DNA of 64,000 nt. Origin: Ryuthela nishihirai. Lineage: Eukaryota; Arthropoda; Arachnida; Araneae; Heptathelidae. The stretch covers positions 36,704,901 through 36,768,900 of the forward strand of contig JAWZYU010000034.1 in the NCBI GenBank assembly GCA_038380435.1, read 5' to 3'. The first letter of the stretch is position 1. Every line of letters begins with the position of its first letter. Positions 9,955 through 24,900 of the stretch are shown here, piece by piece. The notes beneath the pieces were generated by a model that saw only the letters and a list, made by a program, of their open reading frames with translations, searched no databases and was not told the DNA's origin. Made by a program: the position numbers and the translations under genes.

Positions 9955-12900
9955 CTGAAAAAAAAAAAAAAAACTAATTAGCCAGAAGATACTGGTTGAA
10001 GAGACAGCTTTAATAACACCATTATTTTAACAAAGCACACTAAAAATTTAAAATTGTTATTTGTATACGAAACAATGCCTTGGCTCTTGACAAAGTACTG
10101 GCGATGAACGCAGTCACATAATGTGTTTGGCTCAAATTTCAAAATTACTTCAATACTCTTGATCAAGACCGGATCTAGGAGGGGGGGGGGGGGAGGCAAG
10201 AAGTCAAGCCCTCTTGAGAATAGGTGATAGAGACCAAAAATGATTAAATTTCTGCATATTTCACATATATTAAGATACGTTTTAATAACTTCTATAACGA
10301 AAGGGAAAAATCAACACTAACGTTAATCTAGTTGCATCCTCCTCTTTTATACTGGTTTGAGTCTGGGTATATTATATGGTGTTATATATATATATATATA
10401 TATTATATAATAGTTATATATATAATATATATATATTATCTGGTATATATATCTTCATCTATTGCTGAAGCGATTTTTTTGCTGCTTAGAAGTTGAATTA
10501 GAAATAATTTTTTCAATGTTGAAAGAATGGCTCATCTAAACCGACAGCTTAGGCACATAATCAGATTTGTGACTCTTGAATCTAGCTAGCCTTCATCGAC
10601 ATTCTAAGATGCGAAAGAAAAAAGGCTTAGAAGATTAATTCTGTATTTTGCTGTTTTTAACCAATATATTTTTTCTATTATATGAAATATTTTACCAGCA
10701 GAAAATTAAGTGCTATATTTAAGTCTCTTTTCACACGATTTCTTAATTTTAGGCACCTTCCACAATTACATTTGGCCTTCCCGCAGTAAATATTTTCCGC
10801 AATGTACCCGAGATCTGTATATTGATTTCAATTCACTATACTATCAATAGCTGAGAAATAGAATACAAGTCCTGTTACTTCGACTCTCCTACGACGAAAA
10901 ATCAAAGTTTAAAAGTTAAGAGAGCTGTTGATGTTGAAACCTCACTTACGTGTAGCATTTGAAAGACATTAGAAGGCAGACTAAACAGATTACGTTGACC
11001 GAGTTATTCAAGACTATTTCAGTACCGATCCTTAAGGGGCGGGGGTGGCTCAGTCGGTAGTGTGCCAGGCTCGTAATCTGTAGTTCCCTGGTTAGAGTCC
11101 CAGCTGGGTCAGCGTTGAGATTTATCTCCGCAAAATTCCCCGCCCTGCCCACGGTCAGTAGGGGACACCGATGGGCTTCGAAAGGCCGTCCGTCGGATGG
11201 GACGTTAAGCCCTGGCCCCGTGTGCGGGAAAGCCATTTCCCTGTGCACGTTAAAGAACACGCTGGATGGCCTTGACGGGAGGCTACCATCTGTCTCCCAA
11301 CAGCTGTTCCAGTGGGTCCCCTCCCCCAACCTTCTCTGAGCCTTCGGGGTCCATGTGACCTGGCCATTTAGCCCATGGTGTGCAAAAAAGTGCCGCTCAG
11401 CAAACAACCCAACCCAACTGATCCTTAAACCTCAAAGTTCACAAAAAAAGAGGAAAGCTAAGAATGAAAATGTTAAAGAAATAATTGTAGACGACCAGAG
11501 ATGATGGTATTGCAAGCCTGGCTAAACATTTTAGCTGAAGGGCAGCAGAGAAAAGTGAAATTAAAAGTCAGCCTCCAAAGAAATCTACTCCAATAATTAA
11601 TAATATATGCATAAATAATGAAAAACTTTTGCTTGACAAATTTGTCACGAGTAGCTCTCGAGCAGCACAAAGGGAGGTGAAGACCACAATTGGGTTGTTT
11701 TATCTCCGAGCGGCACTTTTTTGCACATAATGAGCTAAATGGGGACCGAGAGGACCCCATTTAGAGGACCCTCACAAGGACCCCGAGAGCTCAGAAGATT
11801 GGGGGAGGGGACCCACTTGACAGTTGTTGACAGATTGTAGCCTCCATCAAGGTCATCCAGCGTGTTCTTTAACGTGCACAGGTATGGCTCTCCTTCACAT
11901 GGGACCACGGCTGACTGTCCCATACGACGGACGGTGATCTTTCATAGTCTATCGATGTCCCCTAACCGTGGGCAGATTGGATTGGATTGTTTTACCTCTG
12001 AGCGGCACTTTTTTTGCACACCATGGGCTAAATGGCCAGGCCACAAGGACCCCGAAGGCTCAGAGAAGGTTGGGGAGGGGACCCACTGGAACAGCTGTTG
12101 GGAGACAGATGGTAGTCTCCCGTCAAGGCCATCCAGCGTGTTCTTTAACGTGCACAGGGTATGGCTCTCCCACACAGGGGCCACGGCTTAACGTCCCATC
12201 CGACGGACGGCGGCCTTTTGTAGCCCATCGGTGTCCCCTACTGACCGTGGGCAGGGCGGGGGAAATTTTGCGGAGATAAATCTCAACGCTGACCCAGCTG
12301 GGAACCGTGGGCAGAGTGGGGAGTTGTGCGGAGTTAAATCTCAACGCTGGCCCAACTGGGGCTCGAACCTGGGAACTGCAGATTACGAGGACTGTTACGC
12401 TACCGACCGAGGTTTCGGCTAACACTGAACAATCTGGGAGAGAAATTGGAAAAAAATGTAACGTAATATATTGTTTACTGTATTCTACTGTTAAGCTGTT
12501 AATTACGGTCTCTACCTTTGCTCCAGCCTTGGTTACAAAAACTTTAATTACAGTAGAGATACGAGATATTTTCATGCTAATTTATTAATTTGCATTACAA
12601 AATCACACACTTTATATGGAGTAACGCAATATCAAAAACTCTTTTTAATCCAAAAATATTAGTAGCCAATTTGCACATGTTATATGGAAATGCCAAAACG
12701 TTTTTTACGCAATAATTAAAAGGTGACAGCAAATATTAATAAACATTCTTTTCTGCATGTTGAATTAGCAGTTGTTTTTGGTACACAATAGTCAAAAATG
12801 ACCAGATTACAAGATTCCAACGGCTCAGTGAAGGTTAGGGGAAGGGTATCCGGCAAAGGCCATCCAGAGAGTAACCTGTATTAGGTATGGCTCATGTACA

Positions 12901-15900
12901 CGGTGCCAAGGCAGGGCGGAAATTTGGGGAAATAAATCCTAACGTTGGCAGAGTTGTGACTCGAACCTGGGAACTACAGATTACGAACCTGTAGTGCTAC
13001 TGACGGAGCCAGCAGACTCGTCCCCTTTAGCAACATGTGAAATGGGGAAAAAACAAAAGTATGAGTGACAAACGAGATTCATAGTGTTTATATTCAGAAG
13101 AAAAATACGTTTGTCAAACAAAATTAGTGGTTGTCCTTCAAATTCATTCTTTTAAAACACTTTTCACAAAAAACCTACAAAAAATTATATTTTCAACATG
13201 TCTGAAGGAGGGGAAAACGCTGTCTCTAGAGGCCAAATTTAGAGCAGGTGACCGCAATAGGTTCATCTGTTAAATGGCTATTCCTTTGCATGCCGCTTAC
13301 TTTTATATACGGTTCATCAAATAGCAGTTTACAAGGTTGGGTTGTTTTACCTCAGAGCGGCATTTTTTTGCACACCATGGGCTAAATGGCCAGGTCACAA
13401 GGACCCCGAAGGCTCAGAGAAGGTTGGGGGAGGGGACCCACTGGAACAGCTGTTGGGAGACAGATGGTAGCCTCCCGTCAAGGCCATCCAGCGTGTTCTT
13501 TAACGTGCACAGGGTATGGCACTCCCGCATATGGGGCCAGGGCTTAACGTCCCATACGACGGACGGCCGCCTTTCCAAGCGCATCGGTGTCCCCTACTGA
13601 CCGTGGGCAGGGCGGGGAATTTTGCGGATAAATGTGTACAGAAATTGAATAACCATTTGCTACATAATTTAAATGCTAACAGGACTCTTAGACTAAGACT
13701 TGCATATAATATGAAAGTGAATATGATAACAAACGAGGTAAAAGGAGGAATATACATCCGGAAAAATAAAATAATAACTGTAAAATTGCTGTAAATAAAT
13801 AACTAACCCCACCCTTCAGTTTACAACGACTCTAGGGCTCAAGAAGGAAAGAAGGTGAACTGAACAACTGTTAGGAAATAGAAGGAAGTCTTCAGTCAAG
13901 ACCATCCAAAATGACTGAATGTCACATTACGATAAATTAACAGAACATTGGAAAATTATTATCGATAATTCTGACCGAAAATTAAAAATTGAAATAATTC
14001 TTTAGTTTCTATAAACCAAACTAAGAATTAAACAAAATAGTTTATTTTTTTAATCTCAAAACTGTTTGCCAATGAAATAAATGAACAATCAGCGGTCACG
14101 ACTAAATATTAGGAAAAAAAAATTCAGTATTATAACCAAACCAGAGCTAACGTTGATAAAGTAATTAGAATGAATTAAGATTAGAAGAACCTGTTTATAT
14201 ACACTCAACAATTTTGTTATTTACATTTTATATCAATATTAACTCAGATACAGAATTCAGTAACCTCGTACATAAAAGCCTTTTATGGAAAAATGTTACT
14301 GAAGATTTAAAGATCAATTATTTGCTATTTAGAGTTAGGAAATTGGAATATTTAATAGCAACAATACCAGTTGAAATAATTGCTCTGATAAATAAAAAAT
14401 AAGTTAAAGGCAATAATCATAATAAACTTAACGTGCAAGGGTAAACAGTATTTTTTGATATGCACCATATCTCTGAGAAGGTTCCTAGAAACTGCTCCTA
14501 GTTTGTACAGGCCTTCTGTTAACAAAGAGATGCCAAACTGAAATAGAAGGCACTGCCTCAGTAAACCCACAGACAACAACCATGCCGTCGCGGGATTTGA
14601 ACCCGGACCAAGGCAGTTGCTGTATAACAGCGAACCAACACGATACTACCGAGCCACCGAGGCGGTTATTAAATATGTTAATTTTCGCCAATTTTGAATG
14701 ATTTTTCGAAGAGCAAGGCAATTTAATAAACGTTTAAGCTTCAACATCTTTAAACAATGACCACAATTGAAAATAGACTTAGGATCTGTGAATTATCTTC
14801 AGTTACAGATTTTTCATAAAAAGCTTATTTAAGAAGTTACCGAATTCTGTATATGAGTTACCATTGATATAGCAAGGAACTCTAATGTAATAGCCTTTGA
14901 GTATATAAGACTGCAACACAAGATTTGAAAGTGCGGGGGGGTGCTCAATTGGAAGAAAGCCACGGTTGTAATATGCAGTTCCTAGGTTCGATTCCCGCCT
15001 GTGTCAGCGTTCAGACATATCTCAGCAAAACTCCTTGCCTTCAATCAGGGGGGAACATTGATAGGCTTCGAAATTCAACCATCCGTCGGATGGGACCTAA
15101 AACCGTGGCTCCATATGTGGGAGAGCCATGCCCTATGCATGTTAAAGATCACGCTGGATGGCCTTGACGGTCAGCTACCATCTGTCTACAGATGCTGTAC
15201 CAGATATTCAGTGGGTTCTCTCCTAACTTCGTCCTTGAATAGAGCTCTTGAGATCCGTGGGACCTGGCCATTTAGCCCATTGTGTGTAAAACAGTGCCAC
15301 TCAGTGGTAAAATAACCCAATCCAAAATTTGAAATGTCTGTTTATTAACAATTTTGACAAGATTAAAACAACGATTTAATTATTTAAAGAAAAGAATTTA
15401 GAAATTTAAATCTTAAATTTTTAAAATGGCTACAACATTGATTGAAATTTGTTTTGTGGTTAAAGCCTAAAATAATCCATGTTTTCAGATTTTATGGATT
15501 TTACCATAATCCTGAAACCTAATTGCTAAACCCCCGGAATCCTCAATCAAAATAGAGAACTTTAAAATCTCATTCCATATAGAATATCATTTTGACATTG
15601 TTAGGCGAAATATTTTGGTAATTGGGAAGCCGTCCTCAAGTTTTATTCCCCCGTCCAAACTAAATCCTGGACAGATGCCTTATCCAATGGATACAATCAT
15701 CATCCTCAAGCAGCCATGGGCTACAGAGGTCCAACCAGACCGTGCAGTTTAATTCTCCAAGCATATCTGTTGCATCCGGCCACTTCACACCAATTCTACT
15801 AAGGTCCTGTTTGACATTGTCTGCCCACCTCATCCTAGGTCTCCCCTTCTTTCTGAGGCCTTTAGGCACACTGTTCATAACCCTATTCGCCAATCTAAAA

Positions 15901-18900
15901 TTATTCATACCGGCAACATGACCAAACCAACGGAGTCTCTCTGCACAATATGCTGCTCAAAGGATGTTGCCGACTCCTTTGCTTAGGCAAAGGAGTCAGC
16001 GATAATCTCATTAGTTACAAAGTTAAACCACCTAATGCCCAAGATACTGCGTAAGCATCTAGAATCATAAGCATCTAGTTTCCTGTTATCTTATTTACAC
16101 AGCGTCCAAGTTTCACTACCATAACTAACCCTAGAAAGAACCAAACTATTATACAGTCTAATTTTAGTCTTTAGGTGTATACGCCTATTTCTCCACACTC
16201 TCCATAGATTCTTAAAAGTCCCGGCAGCAATCCCTATTCGTCTGTTAATCTCATGCCGCACATCACCATTATCTGTTACATAGCTCCCAAGATAATTAGA
16301 CTGACACCTGCTCAAGACTGCAACCATTCAGATTAACTGAATCGCAGCCTGCCTGACCAATTTTCATCACTTCAGTTTTCTCTGTTTATAACCAAACCTA
16401 CTCTACTACCAGTTTTATCAACAGCTCTAATAAAAGAATTAGTCTCATCATTTGCCAAATCATCAGCATTATCAAAATCAGAAATTTTGGTATCTCTAGA
16501 CCATTTCAGACCAAATCTTTTCTTGCAAAGGATTTCGCATAACATAATCAGTAACCCGACTAAAGAGAAAAGGAAACAAATTGCACCCTTGTCGAACACC
16601 AGAAGTAATGCTAAACCAATTGCTACAAGCCTTACCAACTCTCACACACAACTCAGTGTTATTATAGAGAGCTTTCATTAGGTTAACTTATTTGTCTGTA
16701 ATGCTTTACGATCTCACAATCAACCAAAAATTATGGCGAAGAATACAGTCAAAAGCCTTTTTGAAATCAACAAAGTTAGTAACCAAAGTTTCTGAAACTA
16801 AACATTACACATGAATCTCCCTGAGTGAAAATATATTATCTACACATCCCTACCACTTCTGAATCCACATTGCTCATCGCACAACATCGCGCAATTGACT
16901 GTCAACCAGATTCTTAATTCCATTAAGCACAATCATGCAAAGAAGATTCCCCGGAACAGAGTAGGCTGATACCTCTATAGCTACCACAAGAACTGCGATC
17001 AACTTTTTTGAAAATGGGGATAACAATAGCTCTGGTAAAATCCTTAGGAACCATGCCTTTATCATAAAAGTTATTCAGAATTTCAGTCATCCAAGTGGTA
17101 ACCGAAACATTCCCAGCAAACATATGCTCTAAGCATTTCAGTAGTTATTTCATCTACCCCTGGGGATTTATGAAGTTTAAGTTTAGAAATAGCCAAACTT
17201 CAGATTGTGTTCTAGGGCCAACATTAAAGCCACCAATGCATCTATCATCATTACAAACAATGGGAGTAGAATTAACCACATTGTTTAGAACATTACTGAA
17301 ATGCTCAGCCCACCTAGCCATGACAGAATCCTCACCTTCTATAACCTTGTTTTTCCTTCAATCCTTGTATACCTGTTCGTTTTCTACCACACAAAACATT
17401 AACTATCTGGTACAGCTCTCTGCTGTTGTGCTGTCTAACTGCTTCCTCGGCTTTGTCAGCCAAGCTATCAAGCCAAAGATTCTTAGCAACTAACTGATCC
17501 TTTACACGTTTATTAAGCTCTTTGTAAGGCTTTCTATTAGGACTAGTAGTGTATTGATTAAGGACATTCCTGCAGTTCTTTCTGAAATAAGCTCAAGTGC
17601 CTTATCACTCAGATAATTCTGTCTCTTCTGCTCCTTTTTTCCTAAAAGATTACTGTTAGTGTCCAAAAAAGCCTGTTTAAAAGATCCCATTCTTCCTCAA
17701 CTTCAGTAGTAAGCATACCATGACTGTCATAATGACTAAGTAACCTATCATGGTAAGCTTTATTTATAACAGGGTCTTTCAGAGCTTCAGTATTAAAAGT
17801 AAATTTTTTAACTTCAGCACAACAGTTTAAGTTGCAAGACACTTTTAAGAAGGTAACTGTCAGATCCAATTTCAGCTCCCCTATATGACCTGGTATTCCT
17901 AACAGAACTAGCCCATTTGCTGTTAATATATAATCATATTCTTATGCAGACCATCAGGTGAAACCCATGTGTACTTATGTATGTCGCTGTGTTTGTAATA
18001 AGTGTTAGTTATTCTGAAACCATTGAGTTTACTTACCTGTAGGAGACGTTGCCCATTGCCATTGCAGCTACCAATACCAAAAGGGCCTATCACCAAAGGT
18101 CAGACAAGTACAAACTTTGGCATTGAAGTCACTTAGAACAAGGGTAATATTTCCTTTGACAGAATTCAAAATATTTCGAAGTTGTCCGTGAAACCAATCC
18201 TACTCATCGGCATCCTCAGTGGTGGCATAACAGCAGATAACATTTAAATCTTTAACGCTTGTCTGCAATTTTGTTGTAAGAAACCTTTCATTAATGCACT
18301 CATATCCCAGAAGAGCATCACTAGCGTGTCTTCTGAGAAGCAGGCCAACGCCTTGGTGATGCTTCCCATCCACCCTGTAAAGAGAAATTTAAAGTTATTT
18401 TTAAGTATCTCACCTTTAACTGTTCTGGTCTTTTGCAAGCCTAGAATATGTAGGTTATAGCGCTGTAATTCCTGCATGAGGACACCAAGAGAATAATCTC
18501 TGTGTAATGTCCTCATGTTCCACGTTCCTGCAGAGAAAATGATTAGGATTTTTAAAGAGATTAGGTTTATTGAGATAGGTAGGGACAACAATTTCAAACA
18601 GCCCCCTGATCTGAGGCATGGGGCAAAGACCTGTTCCTCCTCCGCTAATGGCTGAAGTCGCCGATGCTGGTAGGCACTTCAGGCATCACCTTTTCAAGTG
18701 GACTTTTTCAAGAGCCATATGGCCTGCCTGAGACACATTACTCCAGTTTAGGCATGACAATGCCCAACTAGCTAAGTGAGGTTCAGTTAACTGCTGTGGC
18801 CTCGGATTACGATTATCCACCATCTGATATAAGGTATCCCATGTCTGTTCAGTTAGGGCTGGCAACCCAGAAGCAAACAGATCACACAGTGGCAGATTCT

Positions 18901-21900
18901 CCCTCAGCAAAGGCCCACCAGTGCAGCAAGTCCAGGATCCATAATGAACCTCAAATCCATAAACAAATCCAGCCTAGTAGGTATAAATGGTCAGCACTAG
19001 GACCCTGTGAAGTTGACCATTCCTCAAACAGGGTTGAAAAAAAGAAAAAAGTGGCTATAGATGACCAGATCAGTAGGCCATACTGAACTGGCAGCCCTCA
19101 ATTTCCGTTCCCTTCCAAGAGAGAATCTCTTTTGAAAGGTACTAACAGCCTGCACCACGAGAAGGCGGGGTCGGACATTAGGTGTTACACCTGGTCGGTT
19201 CTGTGCATCACTGGGGATTGGTACACACCTCTCCTTCCAGTTTATGCCTAGCTACCATTTACAGAACAATATTCCAGACATTAAGAATATTTATCTGTTA
19301 CTTTATCAGTATGACAACACCAAGGAGTAAAACTCCATGCCTATCAATATTTTGCTTGTGCTACTAAAACATGAAATATGTAAACACTTGAAAGTGGAAT
19401 TGTTCAAATCAGGGCCGGATTTACTTAAGTGGCCTTGGAACAATTGCATCTATCACTGCATTTAAATTGAAAATAGTCATTTAATTAGATCAGTGTAGAC
19501 CTCAGTTATATCGGGATTTTCGAAAAGAGTAAAAATGCGCGATTTAACAGGTTTTACTGCCCTTTTTCCCCCCACCTACCAAACATTTCAGTCTAATTCA
19601 TTAGAATTGGCAAATTCATGTTAATCCCATGTGCACGGCCGGATGATTGCCCATGGGCAATGCGGATCAAAGCTCTAAGGCTCCCATCTATATATAGGGG
19701 CCTCGTTTCTTAATCATAATCTTTTATCTCCTCAATCAATGATTTTACATAAAGCAATGCAATTTTCATTCTAGTTAAATTTAGCAGGATAGAGGAAACC
19801 CATTTAGATCTTGGTTCCTGGACCCTGGTTCTGGATTTGCTTAATCCAGCCTTAAACGGAAAAATTAATAGGATATTTCTACATAATATATATAATATAT
19901 ATTAAGGAATATAATATATACATGAAGGAAAGAACCAAATTATTTACCTCGTACAGCATTTCCATCTTCAAAGGAGAAGCAATTGTAGCTGACATCAAGT
20001 TGATCGACTTCAAAATTACTCTGCTTTGCAAGCTGCCAATGTAGATCTTTCAATACAGGAGAATCAGGTTGACGTTCTGGAGCATGAAGCCACTATGATT
20101 TAAATTGGAAATAAAATGTACCATTTATTTTTAAGATTCCAGTCAAATGCCTTTTATATAAAATTTTAGAAACTGAAAACTAACCAAATGCTGCAAACAT
20201 TATACACAATTGAATATTTGAGCTACAGTTCTGATGTTTAAGGTTTTCGAAGGCGTAGGTCTGCTTCTCAGCAGACCTGCTAGTGATGTTCTTCTAGGAT
20301 ATGAGTGCATTAATGAAATGTTTCTTTACAGCAAAATTTCAGACAATCATTAAAGACTTGAATGCTATTTGCTGTTATTCCCCCACTGAGGATGACGATT
20401 AGATAGGTTTTACGGCCAACTTCAGGATGATTCGAGTTCTGTCAAGGAGATATTACCCTTGTCCAAGGTTTTATTGGAAAAATGGGAAAATGAGACTTAA
20501 TTTTAATCAATACCTATCAACACAAAATGAATTTTTAATTTTACTAAAAACAGAAGTTGACTGTCTGACAAATTAAAAATATTCGCTCGTTTTTCCGAAA
20601 ATGAACTTTATTTTGAAATTCTATGCGCAAATGAAAAAAAAGCAATTATTGCCCTGATTATCAAGATTAACCAACAATATCTCAGAGTTTACTTTGTAAA
20701 GACCATAAGTTCCTTAGTTTTATATTTCTGAATAGCACAAGTTGCTACGAAACCAACACTATCTTTACAATGTAGCAAGCGATATATTTTCTTTTCGATA
20801 TGCGGAAATAAATTTTATTTTGATTGATACAGTATATTAACTTTTGATATGCAGCATCAGTTTTTTTCATTTTGCAACGTTTTGGTTCTTTCCGTAGCAT
20901 CAGAGTTAACCTTTATCCTATGAACTAACCGAGTTTCCTTGTCTTTCATCCTGTCTTTTATTTGACGCATTAAAGGTAAGTTGATAATGCGCCAAACCTC
21001 AAATAACCAACCTAGGTACTAATAAAATATTAGCACTTTCTTCATTACAGTAGGAAACAAACCATAGAGATGTAAAATAATGTCCCAAATTTCTTCCGTT
21101 CAAAAGTTCCTTCCGTTCCATTAGAGTTAGAGGGAGAAACACCTCAAAATATTCCTTCAATTAGATTATTATCCTTACGGCTTTTGAGATTTTTACTGTC
21201 CGATTTACGTTTACTACTCTTGTACTACTTTCCTACTCAAGTTAGTAGGTATTTCGAAGTAAATTTTTTCTCCCAGTTGACTTCAAAATTTCTTGAGAAT
21301 ATATGAAGCAGATTTCAAGTATTTGTTGAGTTTAGTAAATGACAAGCTGAAACTCCCGCACACTGTGGCCTTTCCAGTCTATTCGTATCCCTTACTGACC
21401 TACGGCAAGGGGCGGGGGAGAAAGTTTGCGGAGATAAAACAACCCACCAAGGCAAGCGTTGGGATTTATCTTTGAGCGGCACTTTTACACAATGGGCTAA
21501 ATGGTTGTTGCATGGACTCCAAGGACTCAGAGAAAGTTGGGGGAGGGGTTGGTTGTTTTACCTCTGAGCGGCACTTTTTTGCACACCATGGGCTAAATGG
21601 CCAGGTCACATGGACCCCGAAGTCTCAGAGAAGGTTGGGAGAGGGAACCCACTGGAACAGCTGTTTGGAGACAGATGGTAGCCTCCCGTCAAGGCCATCC
21701 AGCGTGTTCTTTAACGTGCACAGGGTATGGCTCTCCCGCACACGGGGCCACGGCTTAATGTCCCATCCGACGGACGGGAGCCTTTCCAAGCACATCTGTG
21801 TCCCCTACTGACCGTGGGCAGGGCGGGGAATTTTGCGGAGAGAAATCTCAATGCTGACCCAGATGGGACTCGAACCTGGGAACTACAGATTACGAGCCTG

Positions 21901-24900
21901 GCGCGCTACCGACTGAGCCACCCCCGCCCCAATTTTGCAGACGTGTTGATTGCCTAGATTTGCGTACTGCTTAAGCGACCTCTTGCGGCTTTTGCTTTTT
22001 GCCTAAGTGTGTCGTGAAAAAATGCGAATTGGGCAGACCTGTACTGTTATCATTTGTTGGCCAAGCTCCAGAGTGGGACAGTTAAATATTTAACTTCCCA
22101 CACTCCTCGTGGAGACATTTTATATTCGCGATTATATCTTGGAAGGTGAAATTAGAGGAATATAAAAGTACCATTAGAAAAAGTCATCCAGTATCAAATA
22201 AACAAAGTTTTTAATTAGCTACCGACGCGGATTTATTCTTTAACCATTATTCAGAAATTAAAGTAAAAGTTTTGGGAATTGTTATTCGATTTCTTATTCT
22301 GAAATTCACTGTAGGGCATGCAAACTAACACTTCCTCTTATGCCGGATTTTGCCATCGGAAAACAAGTGTTAAATTTGTTAGACAATTAGACAATTTAAC
22401 CAACACCTTCTGTAGAATAAGGCCAGTGGACCAAGTTATGACGTCAGCATAGGTAGTCCTAAATCTAGATAATTCTTATATTTTAATTTCTGTTATTATT
22501 TCTGGTGGACTTTTGTGTTAATCTTTTTATTGGTGTTTATCTATAAATATATTTTATTTAGAAAGATAATTTTTCTTATTTATTACAATCCCATGGCCGA
22601 GTGGTTAGCGCGCTTGGCTACTGATCTAAGGGACCTGGGTTCGAGCCTCCGGTAAGGCATGGTGTTTGTGTCGTTTTTCTGCTGAGGTCCTGCCATCCTC
22701 TCAGACCTACTCTGGCATATAAACTGACAGGCTCCTGTCAGACCTCTGTGGCAAGCAGCTGCTTGAGGGGGTATTTATTTTATTTATTATTTATGTATTT
22801 TATAAGTGCAAAAGTGGTTATTGTTCCTGGAAATATTCAGGAATATTCACTTTTTGTGTTAGCATAAGAATATTACATTTCAGCTATATGTGAATCAGTC
22901 AATTGAGAATATTTAATAGTGTTTATAAACATCGTGAACTCATTGAAATATAAAACGTGTCTGCTTCTTAATATCTATATACTATTCTTTCGAGCACAAA
23001 TGTTAAAAGATAGAAATTTCGAAGGAAGATGATACATGAAACAGTTAAAACGGTGAAGAGATTTTCTGCGTTATGGGCATTTAACCAGCGCCATCTAGTG
23101 GGAAATATAGTATGTTGACTGCATTAAGTCTGATTCGAGTAAACAGAAGACAGTAGCTGCCATCACTTTCAAGCAGAATAAAAATCTTTTTTAATTTTGC
23201 ATAAACCTATGAATGATTATGTATGTACGAGAAGGTTTCTTTGGTCTTAATGCAAAGCACGGACGTATGTTTATATCTGTGGTGTATGGATTATACATAT
23301 TCAACGGATGTCTTTCTAAGTGTATGCATACATGAATGCGATGGACTAAGTTTTTGTTCGTATTTATTTTGTCACATACTTATTTCGTGTTTCGTCTCTG
23401 TACATGTGTATGTTTGTGCGTGGGTTGCGTGTGTGTTTATGTATATATGTTTTCATGTTTGTTTCTGTGAATCGGATGTGTGTGTGTGTGTGCATTTTGT
23501 TTCTATGAATCATGTGTTCAAGAATAAACATGTTATCTGTCAGTTGCTTGCTACGGAAGAAGCTAACACTTTACAAACCTCAACAGATTGGCATTAGGAA
23601 TTTCTAAATCTCATTGAAAAGTCACTATACTTGTGAAAAGTTTACTAAAGATGTATTTTCCCTCTCCAATATTGTATACAATTTTCAGACAGTCATTTTA
23701 CCTTTCTCGATTCAGTTAAGTAGAACGTTGTTGACAGGTATAGCCGTGTAGGTTGTTAATTGGATACTGTGGTTTTTTTACTCTAGTGAAGAAATGGTAG
23801 AAAGAGTGATCAAGTCTGGAAAGGATTCCGTTCAGTGTGTAAGAACTATGGCAAGGTGTTGTTCCTAAGATTAAAAAGAGTATTCGAAAGAAAGAGCTTT
23901 TAGTACACACTTATGAAATTTACAAGAGTAATGCTACTTTCTATAGGTAGTGTTATTTCAGATTTCCAAACAAGTGAAACACTAATACATATCTTTGTCG
24001 AAAAACTTGTTTGCCACGAAAAATGGCCACCTTCACCCTTATACACACGCTTATGCATTTATTCAAACGTACCGGGGGACTGCAGAAATTCACCAGAAAC
24101 TAAGAGCACGAGATCCTGTTTTAGCATCTATTCGGATTGTCTTCCGCTTACTCAAGTCATATTTAATGCAATCAACATTGACATTGTGAAAGAATGGGTT
24201 TTAATACAATAGCACGAACAGTCAAACTTTCCTTTTCATACGTTAGGGTTGGGTTGTTTTACCTCTGAGCGGCACTTTTTGCACACAATGGGCTAAATGG
24301 CCAGGTCACAAGGACCCCGAAGGCTCAGAGAAGGTTGGGGAGGGAACCCACTGGAGCAGCTGTTGGGAAACAGATGTTACTCCCGTGAAGGCCATCCAGA
24401 GTGTTCTTTAACATGCATGGGGTATGGCTCTCCCGCACATGGGCCACGGCTTAAGGTCCCATCCGACGGACGGCGGTCTCTCCAAGCCCATCGGTGTCCC
24501 CTACTGACCGTGGGCAGGGCGGGAAATTTTGCAGAGATAAATCTCAACGCTGACCCAGCTGGGACTCTAACCTGGGAACTACAGATTACGAGCCTGGCGC
24601 GCTACCGACTGAGCCACCCAGCCCCTTTTTTAAACAAGGTAACAGGAAACTTTATGCTTTTGATTCTAGATGCTTACGCAGTATCTTCGGCATTAGATAA
24701 TTCAACTTTGTTAGTAATGATGAGGTTAGGCAAAGGAGTCTGCAACCTCCTTTAAGCAGTATGTTGTGCAGATAGACTCAGTTGGTTTGGCCATGTTGCC
24801 CGTATGGATAATCATAGATTAGCGAATAGGGTTATGAACAGTGTGCCTAAAGACCTCAGAAAGGGGGAGACCTACGATGCTGTGAGCAGACAATATCAAA

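Larger units (their letters stand above)
7034..10271. repeat. Segmental duplication, copy A
   Basis: This block aligns in direct orientation with 60280-63713 over its whole length apart from SINE insertions, small indels and a poly-G tract. It holds the terminal exon and 3' flank of the JHAMT-like gene. Its left boundary falls inside SINE1-derived sequence in both copies, so SINE-SINE recombination is a plausible origin. Private features are a SINE2 at 8213-8411 and a duplicated B-box segment at 9440-9478. Confidence 0.85.

Noticed and set aside
10380..10450. AT-rich tract as a replication origin or promoter
   Set aside because: It is a (TA)n microsatellite; nothing nearby supports a function.
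11037..11110. tRNA genes at SINE1, SINE2 and SINE3 heads
   Set aside because: A and B boxes are present, but the acceptor and anticodon stems are imperfect and each is joined to a SINE body. These are tRNA-derived promoters and not functional tRNAs.
18244..18597. A host gene resembling craniofacial development protein 2
   Set aside because: That name is commonly given to the endonuclease domain of RTE-like LINEs. Here the LINE reverse transcriptase follows on the same strand.
23223..23597. A 124-residue open frame rich in Cys, Val and Phe
   Set aside because: It lies in a TG-rich low-complexity tract, has no domain pattern, and the composition explains its length.
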